Below the pieces are notes generated by a model. It made no database searches. It was not told where the DNA came from and saw nothing but the letters and a program-made list of their open reading frames with translations. The position numbers were made by a program, and so were the translations under genes. DNA of 64,000 nucleotides, taken from contig NZ_CP036132.1 in NCBI RefSeq assembly GCF_018742245.1, positions 3,715,001 to 3,779,000 of the forward strand, in the 5' to 3' direction. Origin of the DNA: Bacillus mycoides. GTDB taxonomy: Bacteria; Bacillota; Bacilli; Bacillales; Bacillaceae_G. Below are positions 51,120 to 60,908 of the stretch, one piece after another; positions within the stretch are counted from its first letter, which is position 1; every line of letters begins with the position of its first letter.

Positions 51120-51136
51120 TGGCATAAGGCTTTTTC
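51120..51136. terminator. Right half of the split terminator
   Basis: TGGCATAAGGCTTTTTC abuts the malL stop and pairs with 49663-49679 over 17 bp. The IS lies between the halves. Confidence 0.8.
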
Positions 51137-52813
51137 TTATTTCAATTTAAATACCATTGCTTCATATGGTCGTAACGTAATGTTTTCTATCGATACATTT
51201 TCTACGTCATAATTGTATATTAATAACTCGGATTCACTATAAATAATATCCTCAGGCAATTCAAATACACATTCATCTGCAGTGAAGTTTGCAATCACCA
51301 GAAGCTTTTCTTCTTCATATGTTCTTACATAAGCAAAAATAGAAGGGTTATTTTCTAGTATTAAATCATATGTTCCATACACAACTATTTCATTGTTTTT
51401 GCGTAACTCAATCAATTTTTTATAGTAATAAAAAATCGATTCTTCGTCTTGGATTGCATGTTTCACATTAATCTCTTTGTAGTTAGGGTTTACCGCAATC
51501 CAAGGCTCACCCGTTGTGAATCCAGCATGTTCTCTATCATCCCACTGCATCGGGGTTCTAGCATTATCTCGGCCCTTTATATATATAGACTGCATCACTT
51601 TATCTATATCTTCGCCGCGCTCTATAACTTTTTCTTTATACATATTTAATGTTTCAATATCTCGATATTCATCAATCGATTCAAATCGAACATTGGTCAT
51701 TCCGATTTCTTCTCCTTGATAAATATATGGTGTCCCTTTCATCATATGAAGCACTGTCGCTAACATTTTTGCTGATTCAGTACGATAAGCTCCATCATTA
51801 CCAAAACGAGATACAACGCGAGGCTGGTCATGGTTATTCCAATAAAGGCTATTCCAGCCTGTTTGTTCTAATGCTTTTTGCCACTTTGTTAAATTTTGTT
51901 TCAAAGTAATAAGTGAGCATGGTTTTACATCCCATTTCCCACCTTCTCCAGAATCTAAATCCATATGTTCAAATTGGAATACCATTTGCAGTTCTTTTCT
52001 AGCTTCTCCTGTATACAATTTAGCTTCTTCTGTCGTTACACCAGGCATTTCCCCAACCGTCATAATGTCATACTGAGACAATACGTCTTCATTCATTTCA
52101 TGCAAATACTTATGAATGTTCGGACCGTTCATAAAATGTTTATGCCCTGAAACATATCCTTCTTCATCCGTTTCAACAGCTGGTAAGCCATCTTCTTTAG
52201 AAATAAAATTAATAACATCCATACGGAACCCATCAATTCCTTTTTCTAACCAAAACTTCATCATGTCATAAACATCTTGTCTTACCTTTTCATTATCCCA
52301 GTTTAAATCTGGCTGTTTTTTAGAAAACAGATGCAAATAATATTCATCTGTCATTTCATCATATTGCCATGCAGAGCCACTAAATGCTGCTCCCCAGTTA
52401 TTCGGCTCGTTCCCTTCATTTCCAGGACGCCATATATAATAGTCTCTATATTTATTTTCTTTTGATTTACGTGATTCAATAAACCAATTATGTTCATCTG
52501 AAGTATGATTAACAACTAAGTCCATCATAAGTCTCATATTACGTTTATGCATTTCATGTAATAGTTCATCCCAGTCTTCCATTGTTCCGAACTCATTCAT
52601 AATTTTACAATAATCACTTATATCGTAACCATTATCATCGTTTGGAGATTCATAGACTGGTGATAACCAAATTACATCAATACCTAGTTCTTTTAAGTAA
52701 TCTAGCTTTGAAAGAATACCACGAAGATCCCCTATGCCATCACCGTTACTATCCATAAAACTACGAGGATAAATTTGATATACTACACTTTCTTTCCACC
52801 ATTGTTTTTCCAT
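51137..52813 (-). CDS. malL: Oligo-1,6-glucosidase
   Basis: The 558-residue GH13_31 enzyme starts at MEKQWWKESVVYQIYPR. It hydrolyses alpha-1,6 bonds of isomaltose and panose. The catalytic residues by the known B. cereus enzyme are D199 (GFRMDVINF), E255 (VGEMPG) and D329 (NNHDQPR). The length is the same as the crystallised B. cereus protein. It is divergent from malK, with operator motifs between them. Confidence 0.95.
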   Translation of the reverse strand: MEKQWWKESVVYQIYPRSFMDSNGDGIGDLRGILSKLDYLKELGIDVIWLSPVYESPNDDNGYDISDYCKIMNEFGTMEDWDELLHEMHKRNMRLMMDLVVNHTSDEHNWFIESRKSKENKYRDYYIWRPGNEGNEPNNWGAAFSGSAWQYDEMTDEYYLHLFSKKQPDLNWDNEKVRQDVYDMMKFWLEKGIDGFRMDVINFISKEDGLPAVETDEEGYVSGHKHFMNGPNIHKYLHEMNEDVLSQYDIMTVGEMPGVTTEEAKLYTGEARKELQMVFQFEHMDLDSGEGGKWDVKPCSLITLKQNLTKWQKALEQTGWNSLYWNNHDQPRVVSRFGNDGAYRTESAKMLATVLHMMKGTPYIYQGEEIGMTNVRFESIDEYRDIETLNMYKEKVIERGEDIDKVMQSIYIKGRDNARTPMQWDDREHAGFTTGEPWIAVNPNYKEINVKHAIQDEESIFYYYKKLIELRKNNEIVVYGTYDLILENNPSIFAYVRTYEEEKLLVIANFTADECVFELPEDIIYSESELLIYNYDVENVSIENITLRPYEAMVFKLK

Positions 52814-52864
52814 TATGCTACCCCATTTCATCTATACTATTGATTCTTTTTTCTTTTTTTAAGG

Positions 52865-52878
52865 CGCAAACGTTTTCA
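52865..52878. promoter_or_regulatory. Mal operator 4 (CGCAAACGTTTTCA)
   Basis: The reverse form of TGAAAACGTTTGCG, 52 nt upstream of malL. Confidence 0.65.
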
Positions 52879-52984
52879 TTACTGAATGATAACAGATTCT
52901 ATCCAAATTTAAAATAGCGCTTACAATATTTATTTTCTTGTTCTGATAAAACATGTGGAACTTATTATATATTCATAGGAATAA

Positions 52985-52998
52985 TGAAAACGTTTTAT
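52985..52998. promoter_or_regulatory. Mal operator 5 (TGAAAACGTTTTAT)
   Basis: A partial copy in the malL-malK intergenic region. Confidence 0.5.
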
Positions 52999-53053
52999 TT
53001 TTTTATAGTGTTTTTATTTCTTTTTTGAATCTATTCGTTTATAATAAATTCAA

Positions 53054-53067
53054 AGAAAACGTTTGCA
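53054..53067. promoter_or_regulatory. Mal operator 6 (AGAAAACGTTTGCA)
   Basis: It lies 24 nt before the malK start and just downstream of a TATAAT (53040-53045), so it could block transcription by occupancy. Confidence 0.6.
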
Positions 53068-53090
53068 TAAACTTTCTAGGGGGAAATATC

Positions 53091-54191
53091 ATGGCAGAAC
53101 TTAAATTAGAAAATATTTATAAAATATATGATAATAACGTAACAGCCGTAACAGATTTTAATTTACACATTCAAGATAAAGAATTTATCGTATTCGTTGG
53201 TCCTTCTGGCTGTGGAAAATCTACAACACTACGAATGGTAGCTGGACTTGAAGATATTTCAAAAGGAGAATTTTCAATTGATGGTAAGCTAATGAACGAT
53301 GTTCCTCCAAAAGATCGAGATATCGCAATGGTCTTCCAAAACTACGCTCTTTATCCACATATGAGTGTGTATGATAATATGGCATTTGGATTAAAACTTC
53401 GAAAAATACCGAAAGATGAAATCGACCGTCGAGTGAAACATGCAGCTCAAATTTTAGGGCTTGAACAATATTTAGATAGAAAACCGAAAGCTTTATCAGG
53501 TGGACAACGCCAACGTGTCGCATTAGGTAGAGCGATTGTTCGAGACGCAAAAGTCTTCTTAATGGATGAACCATTATCAAACTTAGACGCTAAACTACGT
53601 GTTGCAATGCGATCAGAAATTTCTAAATTACACCACCGCCTTGGTACAACGACAATTTATGTAACACATGATCAAACGGAGGCAATGACAATGGCTTCCC
53701 GTCTTGTTGTTATGAAAGACGGAAAAATCCAACAAATTGGAACTCCAAAAGAAGTATATGAAACACCTGAAAATATTTTCGTTGGTGGTTTTATCGGTTC
53801 ACCCGCAATGAATTTCTTCCGTGGAAAATTAACTGAAACCGATTTCGTTATAGACAGTTCACTAAAGATTAAAGTATCTGAAGGAAAAATGAAGTTATTA
53901 CGCGAACAAGGCTATGTAAATAAAGAAATTGTTTTAGGTATTCGTCCAGAAGATATTCATGATGAACTATTATTTTTAGAAGCTTCACAATCTACTACCT
54001 TCACAACAAAAATTGAAGTTGCAGAGTTGTTAGGGGCTGAATCCATTTTATATATGAAACTTGGAAATCAAGATTTTGCAGCACGTGTTGATGCAAGACA
54101 TATCTTTTCACCTGGTGACCAAATTAACCTTGCTTTTGATATGAATAAAGCACATTTCTTTGATAGTCAAACCGAACAACGTATTCGCTAA
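53091..54191 (+). CDS. malK: Sugar ABC transporter ATPase (MalK/MsmX type)
   Basis: The 366-residue protein starts at MAELKLENIYKIYDNN after GGGGG. Walker A is GPSGCGKST, the signature LSGGQRQRVALGRA, Walker B VFLMDEPLSNLDAKLR, and the H switch THDQTE. A C-terminal TOBE/regulatory domain follows. It should energise MalEFG, and, like MsmX of B. subtilis, might serve several sugar importers. The frame upstream of the ATG has no ribosome site. Confidence 0.94.
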   Translation: MAELKLENIYKIYDNNVTAVTDFNLHIQDKEFIVFVGPSGCGKSTTLRMVAGLEDISKGEFSIDGKLMNDVPPKDRDIAMVFQNYALYPHMSVYDNMAFGLKLRKIPKDEIDRRVKHAAQILGLEQYLDRKPKALSGGQRQRVALGRAIVRDAKVFLMDEPLSNLDAKLRVAMRSEISKLHHRLGTTTIYVTHDQTEAMTMASRLVVMKDGKIQQIGTPKEVYETPENIFVGGFIGSPAMNFFRGKLTETDFVIDSSLKIKVSEGKMKLLREQGYVNKEIVLGIRPEDIHDELLFLEASQSTTFTTKIEVAELLGAESILYMKLGNQDFAARVDARHIFSPGDQINLAFDMNKAHFFDSQTEQRIR

Positions 54192-54378
54192 GTATACATG
54201 CAAATACAACACCTTCTTTTTTAGGTAGAAAAGAGAACCTAGCCATGCATAGAAACGGTCAAATTCTCTTCCTGCCCCGTGCCAAATTAAAACAAAGAAA
54301 ATAGTGGGTACGAAATCACTTGTATTCTGTATATTTTCTACTTATACGATAAGAAATTAGAATGGCTGAAAATACACA

Positions 54379-54416
54379 CAAAAAAACCGTCCACATATAT
54401 ACTGAGGGCGGTTTTC
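54379..54416 (-). terminator. Terminator of the truncated SDR gene
   Basis: AAAACCGtCC and GGgCGGTTTT form a stem beyond the stop codon. Confidence 0.7.
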
Positions 54417-54421
54417 CATTA

Positions 54422-54898
54422 TTATACTAGGGCTTCTATTGTATGAAATGATTGTCCTCTCGTGCTAATAATACCGAAAACTGGTAAATCACTGAGCACC
54501 ACTTCTTCTTGCTGTTTCATAAAAGATGACGTTAATTGTTTTATCTCTATCCAAACGTCATTAATACAAAGTACATTGGAATCGTTCTCTTGTTGGCGAG
54601 AAAAAATAGAATCTATTTTATACAGACCAGCATTTTGAAAAAGCATATCAACACGACTATATGCCTCCATAGCAAAACTGATAACACGTTGCCAATCTCC
54701 TTGTTTTCCCATATCATAGGATACAAAAAGTGCCTCTCCGCCTAGATTCGTAATTTCCTCAGCTGTTGCTTGTCCACTTTCTTGATCAATGTCCGTCACA
54801 ATTACTTTTGCGCCTTGCTTAGCCAACAAAAGAGCTGTACTACGTCCAATACCGATGCCACCACCAGTTACAATGGCAACCTTTCCTGCAAGCTTCAT
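54422..54898 (-). pseudogene. Truncated short-chain dehydrogenase
   Basis: The 158-residue frame begins MKLAGKVAIVTGG. It keeps the cofactor motif VTGGGIGIGRS and the NAG segment FQNAGLYK. After residue 105 the sequence no longer follows the family: the SxnYxxxK catalytic part and the C-terminal third are missing, and the rest is short and unlike an SDR. The normal length is about 250. It may be a decayed gene or a re-purposed small protein. Two nearby ATG codons (54904 and 54898) are possible starts. Confidence 0.65.
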
Positions 54899-54927
54899 TT
54901 TCATTACCCCTTCTATAAGTCTTACCG

Positions 54928-55095
54928 TCATTCAGTATACTCTTTTATTAGATTAATCCGCAAGCAGGAAAAGTTAACTCGACAAATTGTAAGCGATTAC
55001 TTGTTTGTTTCTTTTTTTTTCTTACTATTATACTGATCGAAGGTTAAACCAATAAAAATAAGAATTCCCCAAAATATTAAGCTACCTCCAGTCAT
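54928..55095 (-). CDS. Small single-helix membrane peptide
   Basis: The start MTGGSLIFWGILIFIGLTF follows GGGGGA. The helix (residues 5-19) is followed by a charged tail. An A8 run follows at residues 26-28. In the given frame the product is 55 residues, ending near the SDR start. One extra A would end it at KKKKETNK (32 residues). Such one-helix peptides are common in Bacillus; the function is unknown. Confidence 0.45.
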
Positions 55096-55282
55096 TGCAA
55101 ATCCCCCTTTGTTATATAACGATATTATTTATATTCATTATACCATTATCTTAATTTTCAATCTATTCAAAACAAAAATAGGGTGTTTGAATTAGCTACC
55201 GCTTCTTTAAACATCCTTCAGTAATATGGAAGGTACTATATAGGAGATATCCTCCCTATATAATCAAATTTTTTACGAAATT

Positions 55283-55325
55283 AAAAATAAGACTTTTTAT
55301 ATACAAACAATAAAAAGTCTTATTT
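55283..55325 (-). terminator. Terminator of the RDD gene
   Basis: AAATAAGACTTTTT and AAAAAGTCTTATTT pair around a 13-nt loop. Confidence 0.8.
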
Positions 55326-55355
55326 CATTAGTAGCACCTATAATTTAAATATTAA

Positions 55356-55811
55356 TTATACAAGACTCATCACTTTCGTCTTTGCAATTAAATCATGGAA
55401 GCCACAATTATCTTTGCGGAATAACATCATATATACATTGCATATTAATGGAACTCCAAGTAATAATATGCTTGGTAATAATAATACCAAAAATCGTATT
55501 ATTAATGTTTGTAACGTTAGTTTTTCACTTGTTAACGAGATTATTTTTGTTCTTGTTACCTTTTTACCAAGTGTAGAACCGTTCCAAAGAAAAGGTAACA
55601 CAATAAAATTTATAGCCATTAATACGAAAACAAGTGTAAGGTCATATCTATAGTCACCTAAACTTATATTAAAACGATTGAAAATAGCACTATAGTTCCC
55701 GGTAATAATAGCTACTACTGCACCGTACGTAACTGAGATTAAAAACATGTCAATAAGGGAAGCACCTATGCGATTCATTACAAGCGCTGGACGATGCATC
55801 TTTAACTTCAT
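55356..55811 (-). CDS. RDD-family membrane protein
   Basis: The 151-residue product has three or four membrane helices and the RDD pattern: Arg in VMNRIGASLIDMFLI, Asp in the same helix, and GSTLGKKVTRTKII between helices. RDD proteins are small and often linked to ion transport, but most are uncharacterised. The start follows AAGGAG. It is a single gene. Confidence 0.85.
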   Translation of the reverse strand: MKLKMHRPALVMNRIGASLIDMFLISVTYGAVVAIITGNYSAIFNRFNISLGDYRYDLTLVFVLMAINFIVLPFLWNGSTLGKKVTRTKIISLTSEKLTLQTLIIRFLVLLLPSILLLGVPLICNVYMMLFRKDNCGFHDLIAKTKVMSLV

Positions 55812-55942
55812 TTTGTGTCGACTCCTTCATATCCTTCTTTACCCGTTTCATCGTACCACTTCTAAAAAACATTGTAAACTGGCGTTTCGCTTACTTTTCT
55901 TGTACAATGTGTTACAACAGCATTGTAAAGGAGGTTCCCATA

Positions 55943-56374
55943 TTGAAAAGATGGATAATCCTATTTGCCGCACTCTTATTAACAGGTTGTACAGGCAATA
56001 CAAACCATTTAACTTATACAATTAACGATGAATATGAACTCATACATACTTCTGGAGATGCATTTGAACTTTTCCCCTCTCAGGATGCTGTATATGCTAC
56101 ACAATACATCCCTGCAAAAATTACAGAAATTGCTTGGGACGATAAATACATTATCACAAAACAAATTGAGGAAAAATCAGATCCAAATAATCCTGACGCA
56201 GCAATTACAAATAAAAAAAGTGAACATTATTGGATTATCGATGTAAAGCATAATAAACGATTCGGTCCTTATAATGAAAAACAATTTAACGAGCAAAAAG
56301 ATGCTTTTAAAATTACAGTACCTTTTCAAAGTGTAGATTCATATGTGAAAGAGCTAAAAAAACAGTCAGCATAA
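55943..56374 (+). CDS. Small lipoprotein (143 residues)
   Basis: The TTG start (LKRWIILFAALLLTGC) follows AAAGGAGG and gives a lipoprotein signal with lipobox LLTGC. The upstream ATG frame would place extra residues before the signal and has no ribosome site. The mature part is acidic/polar with HYWIIDVKHNKRFGPYNEKQF. I recognise no family. It ends inside its terminator. Confidence 0.75.
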   Translation: MKRWIILFAALLLTGCTGNTNHLTYTINDEYELIHTSGDAFELFPSQDAVYATQYIPAKITEIAWDDKYIITKQIEEKSDPNNPDAAITNKKSEHYWIIDVKHNKRFGPYNEKQFNEQKDAFKITVPFQSVDSYVKELKKQSA

Positions 56375-56397
56375 CTTTTTATGCTGACTGTTTTCGT
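56363..56397 (+). terminator. Terminator overlapping the lipoprotein stop
   Basis: AACAGTCAGCATA and TGCTGACTGTT pair, followed by TTCG. It also faces the convergent gene. Confidence 0.75.
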
Positions 56398-56410
56398 TTA
56401 AGTACACACC

Positions 56411-57169
56411 TTACTTAGAAAATGAGATATTGAAAGTTTGTGGCTCTTTAACAGCTTCATGAGTATCTCCCACTGCTAAATCATCTGTTGTAAACTTAAT
56501 ATCCTTTACCTTCTCTTTTCCATCATCGAGTATTAAACCGATAATTCCTTCTCGTGTCTCACCAGGCTTATAATCTTCCCTTGATACACTCTTTGTGCCT
56601 ACAAGTGTGTCTTCTTCATATAAAAAGTTTTGAGTCGCTACATTAAAATGCTGTTTGTCATTAATAATAACATCATTCATAGAGAAGAATTGCATGTTCT
56701 TATTTCCACTATTCTCTACCTTATATGTAATTTCAACATACCGAATCGTATCGCTAATCTCTGTTCCACTTAACGATGCATATAATTCAGCGTCTTCTTG
56801 ACTCACTTTATCTCCTAATCTACGCTTTACTTCTTCAGGAGTTAATGCAGTATACACTTTCAATGTATTTTTTGCATCTTTGCTCATTTGTGATAATGAG
56901 ATAACTTTAACGTCTTGTACGTGAATTTTCATTGGGGCTACTTCAAATGTCTGATTCACAGAATGAATCTGTTCTAATTCAAATGTCCCCCACCCTTTTT
57001 CTTTCACTTTTTGTCCTACTTTTTTAAGCTCACGCCCACCATACTCTTTTGTTTCTGGAATAGATTCTTTCTTCTTAGGTTCTGCCTTCTTTTCTTCTTG
57101 ATGGAAGCAACCACTTAACATAAGAAGAAAACTACATAAAACAAAAATACTTTTCCATGCTTTCATCAT
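56411..57169 (-). CDS. Lipoprotein with a DUF4352/DUF5068-like domain
   Basis: The 252-residue product has a lipoprotein signal with lipobox MLSGC (C21). A charged linker (EEKKAEPKKKES) leads to a beta-rich domain with RYVEITYKVENSGNKNMQFF and YKPGETREGIIGLILDDG, which is the pattern of DUF4352-type Ig-like domains. It may be DUF5068; I am not certain. No partner is obvious. Confidence 0.7.
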   Translation of the reverse strand: MMKAWKSIFVLCSFLLMLSGCFHQEEKKAEPKKKESIPETKEYGGRELKKVGQKVKEKGWGTFELEQIHSVNQTFEVAPMKIHVQDVKVISLSQMSKDAKNTLKVYTALTPEEVKRRLGDKVSQEDAELYASLSGTEISDTIRYVEITYKVENSGNKNMQFFSMNDVIINDKQHFNVATQNFLYEEDTLVGTKSVSREDYKPGETREGIIGLILDDGKEKVKDIKFTTDDLAVGDTHEAVKEPQTFNISFSK

Positions 57170-57205
57170 TTAATTTCTCCTAACACTATCATTCATTAAA
57201 ATATA

Positions 57206-57934
57206 TTAGTCCCTTGATTTGTAAACTATAGAAACAATAAGAAGTCCACAAAACGAACTTGTCAGTCCAGATACTATTATACCTCCTATTTGGAAAATAT
57301 GAAAATAGGGGTCTAATAACGCGTGCACGATAAATATAATGGCCGCCACAATGATAGATGAAGCCCAATATTTCTTTTTTTCCGAAGTTAAACTAGTATC
57401 TTGATCAGTTTCCCTCCTATATTTCCATAGTACATATATTAGTAATAGTAGACCAAAACATGTACTCCCATGCTGTAAAAATTTATACATCGGAATACTA
57501 TATACTTCTTGCTGTAACAGCGGCATTTTCATAACAAAATAGCCTGTCTTATGGGTAAAAGCATCCCAAACGACATGCGTCACCATACCGAATAAAGCAG
57601 AATAGCAAAATACAAAAAAATCTTTCCAAGTATAAAGCCCCCACTTCTCATCTACTACATATTTATAGTAACTAGCAAAAGGCTTAGGTAATTGGGTTAT
57701 AAATGGTCCTTTTAAAATACGATGATATGCATATGCTAATAAAAAAACGAGTGGTAAATTCAAATATAAGAAACCAGCCCATGTATGGCCAATAATACCG
57801 TATGGCCTAAAATGTAAAAAATATTCAAAATCAGGTGCCATACTACCTAATATAAGAGCCGTCACTGAAATATAACTAGAATGTTTCTTAGCAAAAGGGA
57901 GAACAGCTGCTGGATGCGCGAATGTAAATGGCAT
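57206..57934 (-). CDS. DUF4184-like multi-pass membrane protein
   Basis: The 242-residue product has about five membrane helices. MPFTFAHPAAVLPF at the start, LGSMAPDFEYFLH and THVVWDAFTHKTGYF carry conserved His and Asp residues that suggest a metal site, as in the DUF4184 family. No activity is known. It is a single gene upstream of the lipoprotein. Confidence 0.8.
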   Translation of the reverse strand: MPFTFAHPAAVLPFAKKHSSYISVTALILGSMAPDFEYFLHFRPYGIIGHTWAGFLYLNLPLVFLLAYAYHRILKGPFITQLPKPFASYYKYVVDEKWGLYTWKDFFVFCYSALFGMVTHVVWDAFTHKTGYFVMKMPLLQQEVYSIPMYKFLQHGSTCFGLLLLIYVLWKYRRETDQDTSLTSEKKKYWASSIIVAAIIFIVHALLDPYFHIFQIGGIIVSGLTSSFCGLLIVSIVYKSRD

Positions 57935-58081
57935 ATTTTAACTCCTTTTCATATTTCCAATAGAATACATATTATCATAACGATATGAACAATCTCTATG
58001 CAATATTTATTTTCACATTGGAATATGATAGTTTAAATGTTATAATCTACATGAAATATTCAGAAAATAAGGGAGGATCAA

Positions 58082-58351
58082 GTGTCGTTAACACTTGTCT
58101 TTTTTCTTGTTCTGTTTACCTTGTTTTTAAGTACATACATTGTCTTCTTTCTATGGAAGCACTTAAAAATTATAAAATATATGCCTGCTCTCTTTAGCTT
58201 TATGAGCGTTCTTTTCATTTTTATATGGAAGAGAATGACTTTCAGCTGGGAAGGTCTCAGTTTTGGCATGCTTCAATATACATTATTATTCGCAAGTTGT
58301 CTTACACTTGTATTCGCTGCTTTTTTAGAAACAAAATCCCTTATGAATTGA
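58082..58351 (+). CDS. Small membrane protein (89 residues)
   Basis: A GTG start follows AGGGAGG. Three hydrophobic segments (about 2-24, 33-50 and 60-82) make it an integral membrane protein, possibly of the YesK type. The stop is 10 nt before the next gene's start, so the two are likely an operon. Confidence 0.7.
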   Translation: MSLTLVFFLVLFTLFLSTYIVFFLWKHLKIIKYMPALFSFMSVLFIFIWKRMTFSWEGLSFGMLQYTLLFASCLTLVFAAFLETKSLMN

Positions 58352-58361
58352 GGTTTATATA

Positions 58362-59114
58362 TTGATTGACGTACCCTTTTTAAAAAGTGTCACATTAAAA
58401 AAAGAAGATATCCCTAGCTTTTCCGCATATCCTTACTGTTTACCCGCCATTCGAACATTACAATCGCTCCTTTTCCATCCAAATGTAACATTCATTATTG
58501 GAGAAAATGGAACGGGTAAATCAACATTACTCGAAGCGATTGCAGTTGCTTTAGGTTTTAATGCAGAAGGTGGAACGAAGAACTTCCGTTTTAACACGTA
58601 CAATTCACATTCATCTTTACATGAATACATTCGAATTTCAAAAAGTTTTAATACCCCAAAAGACGGATTCTTTCTACGTGCTGAATCATTTTATAACGTC
58701 GCTTCTTATATTGATGAAATGGATGCTGATTCAGAAGCACGCGGAAATCCAGTTATTGACTCATATGGTGGTATCTCACTACACAAACAATCCCACGGCG
58801 AATCATTCTTCTCATTATTTATGAACCGCTTTTCAGGACAAGGTTTATACATTTTAGATGAGCCTGAGGCAGCATTATCCCCGATGAGACAACTTTCAAT
58901 GCTCATTCGCATGCATGAGCTAGCTGAAAAAGGTTCACAATTTGTTATCGCAACGCATTCCCCCATTTTAATGGCTTATCCTGAATCTACTATATACTCT
59001 TTAACTCAAGAAGGGATTCACGAATCGACATTAGAAGAAACAGAGCATTATCAAACGACGAAACTTTTCTTTGAAAATCGCGATCGATTATTTCATCACT
59101 TATTTGAGTCATAA
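58362..59114 (+). CDS. AAA-type ATPase of the ABC/SMC-like class
   Basis: The 250-residue product starts at TTG after GAGGT. Walker A is GENGTGKSTLLEAIA (residues 47-61), the signature-like SYGGISLHKQSHGE follows, Walker B is LYILDEPEAAL, and the switch is VIATHSPIL. It has no membrane part, so it is a soluble AAA_21-type ATPase. Similar proteins act in DNA or stress roles, but none is implied here. It follows the small membrane protein gene. Confidence 0.85.
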   Translation: MIDVPFLKSVTLKKEDIPSFSAYPYCLPAIRTLQSLLFHPNVTFIIGENGTGKSTLLEAIAVALGFNAEGGTKNFRFNTYNSHSSLHEYIRISKSFNTPKDGFFLRAESFYNVASYIDEMDADSEARGNPVIDSYGGISLHKQSHGESFFSLFMNRFSGQGLYILDEPEAALSPMRQLSMLIRMHELAEKGSQFVIATHSPILMAYPESTIYSLTQEGIHESTLEETEHYQTTKLFFENRDRLFHHLFES

Positions 59115-59144
59115 AAAAAGAGGCAGCAATCGCTGCCTCTTTTT
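59114..59144. terminator. Bidirectional terminator
   Basis: AAAAAGAGGCAGC and GCTGCCTCTTTTT pair around AATC, between convergent genes. Confidence 0.92.
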
Positions 59145-60319
59145 TATAATGCTTCTATAAATAAAGCTACTCCAATACCGCCTCCAACGCATAGAGAGGC
59201 AATACCTTTCTCTAATCCACGTCTTTTTAATTCGTGAATTAAACTTACCGTAATACGAGCTCCTGTACAACCGATTGGATGTCCAAGTCCTACACCACTA
59301 CCGTTTACATTCACTTTCTCACGGTCTAACCCTAACTCTTTCTCTACAGCTAGGTATTGTGCAGCGAAAGCTTCATTAATTTCAAGTAAATCTGCATCTT
59401 CTAATGACCAATCTACTTTTTCTAACCCTTTGCGAATTGCTGGTGCTGGTCCAATACCCATAATTTTCGGATCTACACCTGCTACTGAATATCCAACAAT
59501 TCGAGCTAACGGTTGTAAACCTTTTTCTTTCGCCTTTTCTTCACTCATTAATACTAAAACGGCACTTCCGTCATTAAGACCAGATGAATTCCCTGCAGTT
59601 ACTGATCCATCTTTACGGAAAGCTGGTTTTAATCCCGCTAACTTTTCAGCTGTAATATCTGCACGTGGATGTTCATCCTTCGAAAATACAACTTCTTTTC
59701 TACGTTCTTTTATCGAAATAGGAACAATTTGATCGTCAAAGTATCCAGACTCAATCGCTTGCAACGCTAATGTGTGGCTACGAAGCGCAACTTCATCTTG
59801 TTCCTCTCTTGTAATTTCATATTGTTCAACTAAATTTTCCGCTGTTTCACCCATCATAATATGGTGAATCGGATCTTCTAAAACTTCCCACACCGTATCA
59901 CGAATTTCTCCGTGCTGTAGACGTTGTCCCCAGCGGTGTTGTTTTAATGCATAAGGGCTTGAGCTCATTGCCTCTACTCCACCTGCAACAACAATATCAC
60001 TTACACCTAATTGAATTTGCATTGCAGCAGACATAATTGCTTGCATACCTGAAGAACATTGACGTTGAATTGTATAACCAGTAACTGTGTCAGGAAATCC
60101 TGCCGCTAATGCAGCTGTTCTTGCCGTATTTGCTTCATCAGTTCTTTGAATACAATGACCTAAAATTACTTCATCAACTTCATGTGGCTCTACTCCGCCT
60201 CTTTTTACAGCTTCCTGAAGTACAGGAACAGCTAATTCTACCGGTGTTATATTTTTTAGTGCTCCTCCGAAAGTTCCAATTGGTGAACGAACTGCAGCTG
60301 TAATGACAACATTATGCAT
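59144..60319 (-). CDS. Acetyl-CoA C-acetyltransferase (thiolase)
   Basis: The 391-residue thiolase condenses or cleaves acetoacetyl-CoA. The acyl-carrying cysteine C88 is in [27 protein letters not shown] (His) and CVGGGIG (second Cys) complete the active site. The length is typical. It stands alone, so whether it works in fatty-acid degradation or in synthesis of ketone or polyhydroxyalkanoate precursors cannot be told. Confidence 0.93.
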   Translation of the reverse strand: MHNVVITAAVRSPIGTFGGALKNITPVELAVPVLQEAVKRGGVEPHEVDEVILGHCIQRTDEANTARTAALAAGFPDTVTGYTIQRQCSSGMQAIMSAAMQIQLGVSDIVVAGGVEAMSSSPYALKQHRWGQRLQHGEIRDTVWEVLEDPIHHIMMGETAENLVEQYEITREEQDEVALRSHTLALQAIESGYFDDQIVPISIKERRKEVVFSKDEHPRADITAEKLAGLKPAFRKDGSVTAGNSSGLNDGSAVLVLMSEEKAKEKGLQPLARIVGYSVAGVDPKIMGIGPAPAIRKGLEKVDWSLEDADLLEINEAFAAQYLAVEKELGLDREKVNVNGSGVGLGHPIGCTGARITVSLIHELKRRGLEKGIASLCVGGGIGVALFIEAL

Positions 60320-60440
60320 TTTGTACTTGCCCCTCTCTTATGTAACCTAGTAAGTTTTTAGGTGAAATTCCATAAGTTGTATGTCTACAATTATCATACT
60401 ATAAACATACCAAAAAATCAAAATATTTAATATAATAAAA

Positions 60441-60466
60441 ATAGAAGGAATTAACCTTCTATTCTG
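60441..60466 (-). terminator. Terminator overlapping the NUDIX stop
   Basis: ATAGAAGG (60441-60448) and CCTTCTAT (60455-60462) pair, followed on the minus strand by TTTTATT. The NUDIX stop codon lies inside the stem. Confidence 0.75.
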
Positions 60467-60908
60467 TCAATGCATATAAGAATTTTTGTAATATCTTCTC
60501 TGTCGTTTCATTCAATTTCGGTAACTTGTCTACTGGAAAATATTGAAGTTGTAACCCTTCATGATCGAGCTTTAATTCTCCGCTTACATGATGTGCCTGA
60601 TACAGATGAATCACATTAAAAATTTCATCTCCATTTGGATAACGGAAATAAACTTCCTTTCCTGAAAGAACACCAAGAAATTGCATTATTTTTGCACTTA
60701 GCCCCGTCTCCTCGAATAATTCTCTACGAGCAGTTTCTTCTGTCGTTTCTCCCAGTTCCATTGCCCCGCCAGGCACACCCCAATCATATGTATCTGAACG
60801 ATATTGAAGCAATACTTCTTGATTATCATTTAATATAATAATTGCTGATCCTACTAAAATAAGTGGTCTCGTACCAACTACTTTGCGTAACTCTTCAATA
60901 TACCCCAA
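60459..60908 (-). CDS. NUDIX hydrolase
   Basis: The start is at TTG (LGYIEELRKVVGTRPLI), after GAAAGGGGAG, giving 149 residues. A NUDIX box GAMELGETTEETARRELFEE (GX5EX7REUXEE type) lies at about residues 46-65. It should hydrolyse a nucleoside-diphosphate-linked compound; the substrate is unknown. An ATG frame 12 codons longer is not needed. Confidence 0.88.
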   Translation of the reverse strand: MGYIEELRKVVGTRPLILVGSAIIILNDNQEVLLQYRSDTYDWGVPGGAMELGETTEETARRELFEETGLSAKIMQFLGVLSGKEVYFRYPNGDEIFNVIHLYQAHHVSGELKLDHEGLQLQYFPVDKLPKLNETTEKILQKFLYALTE

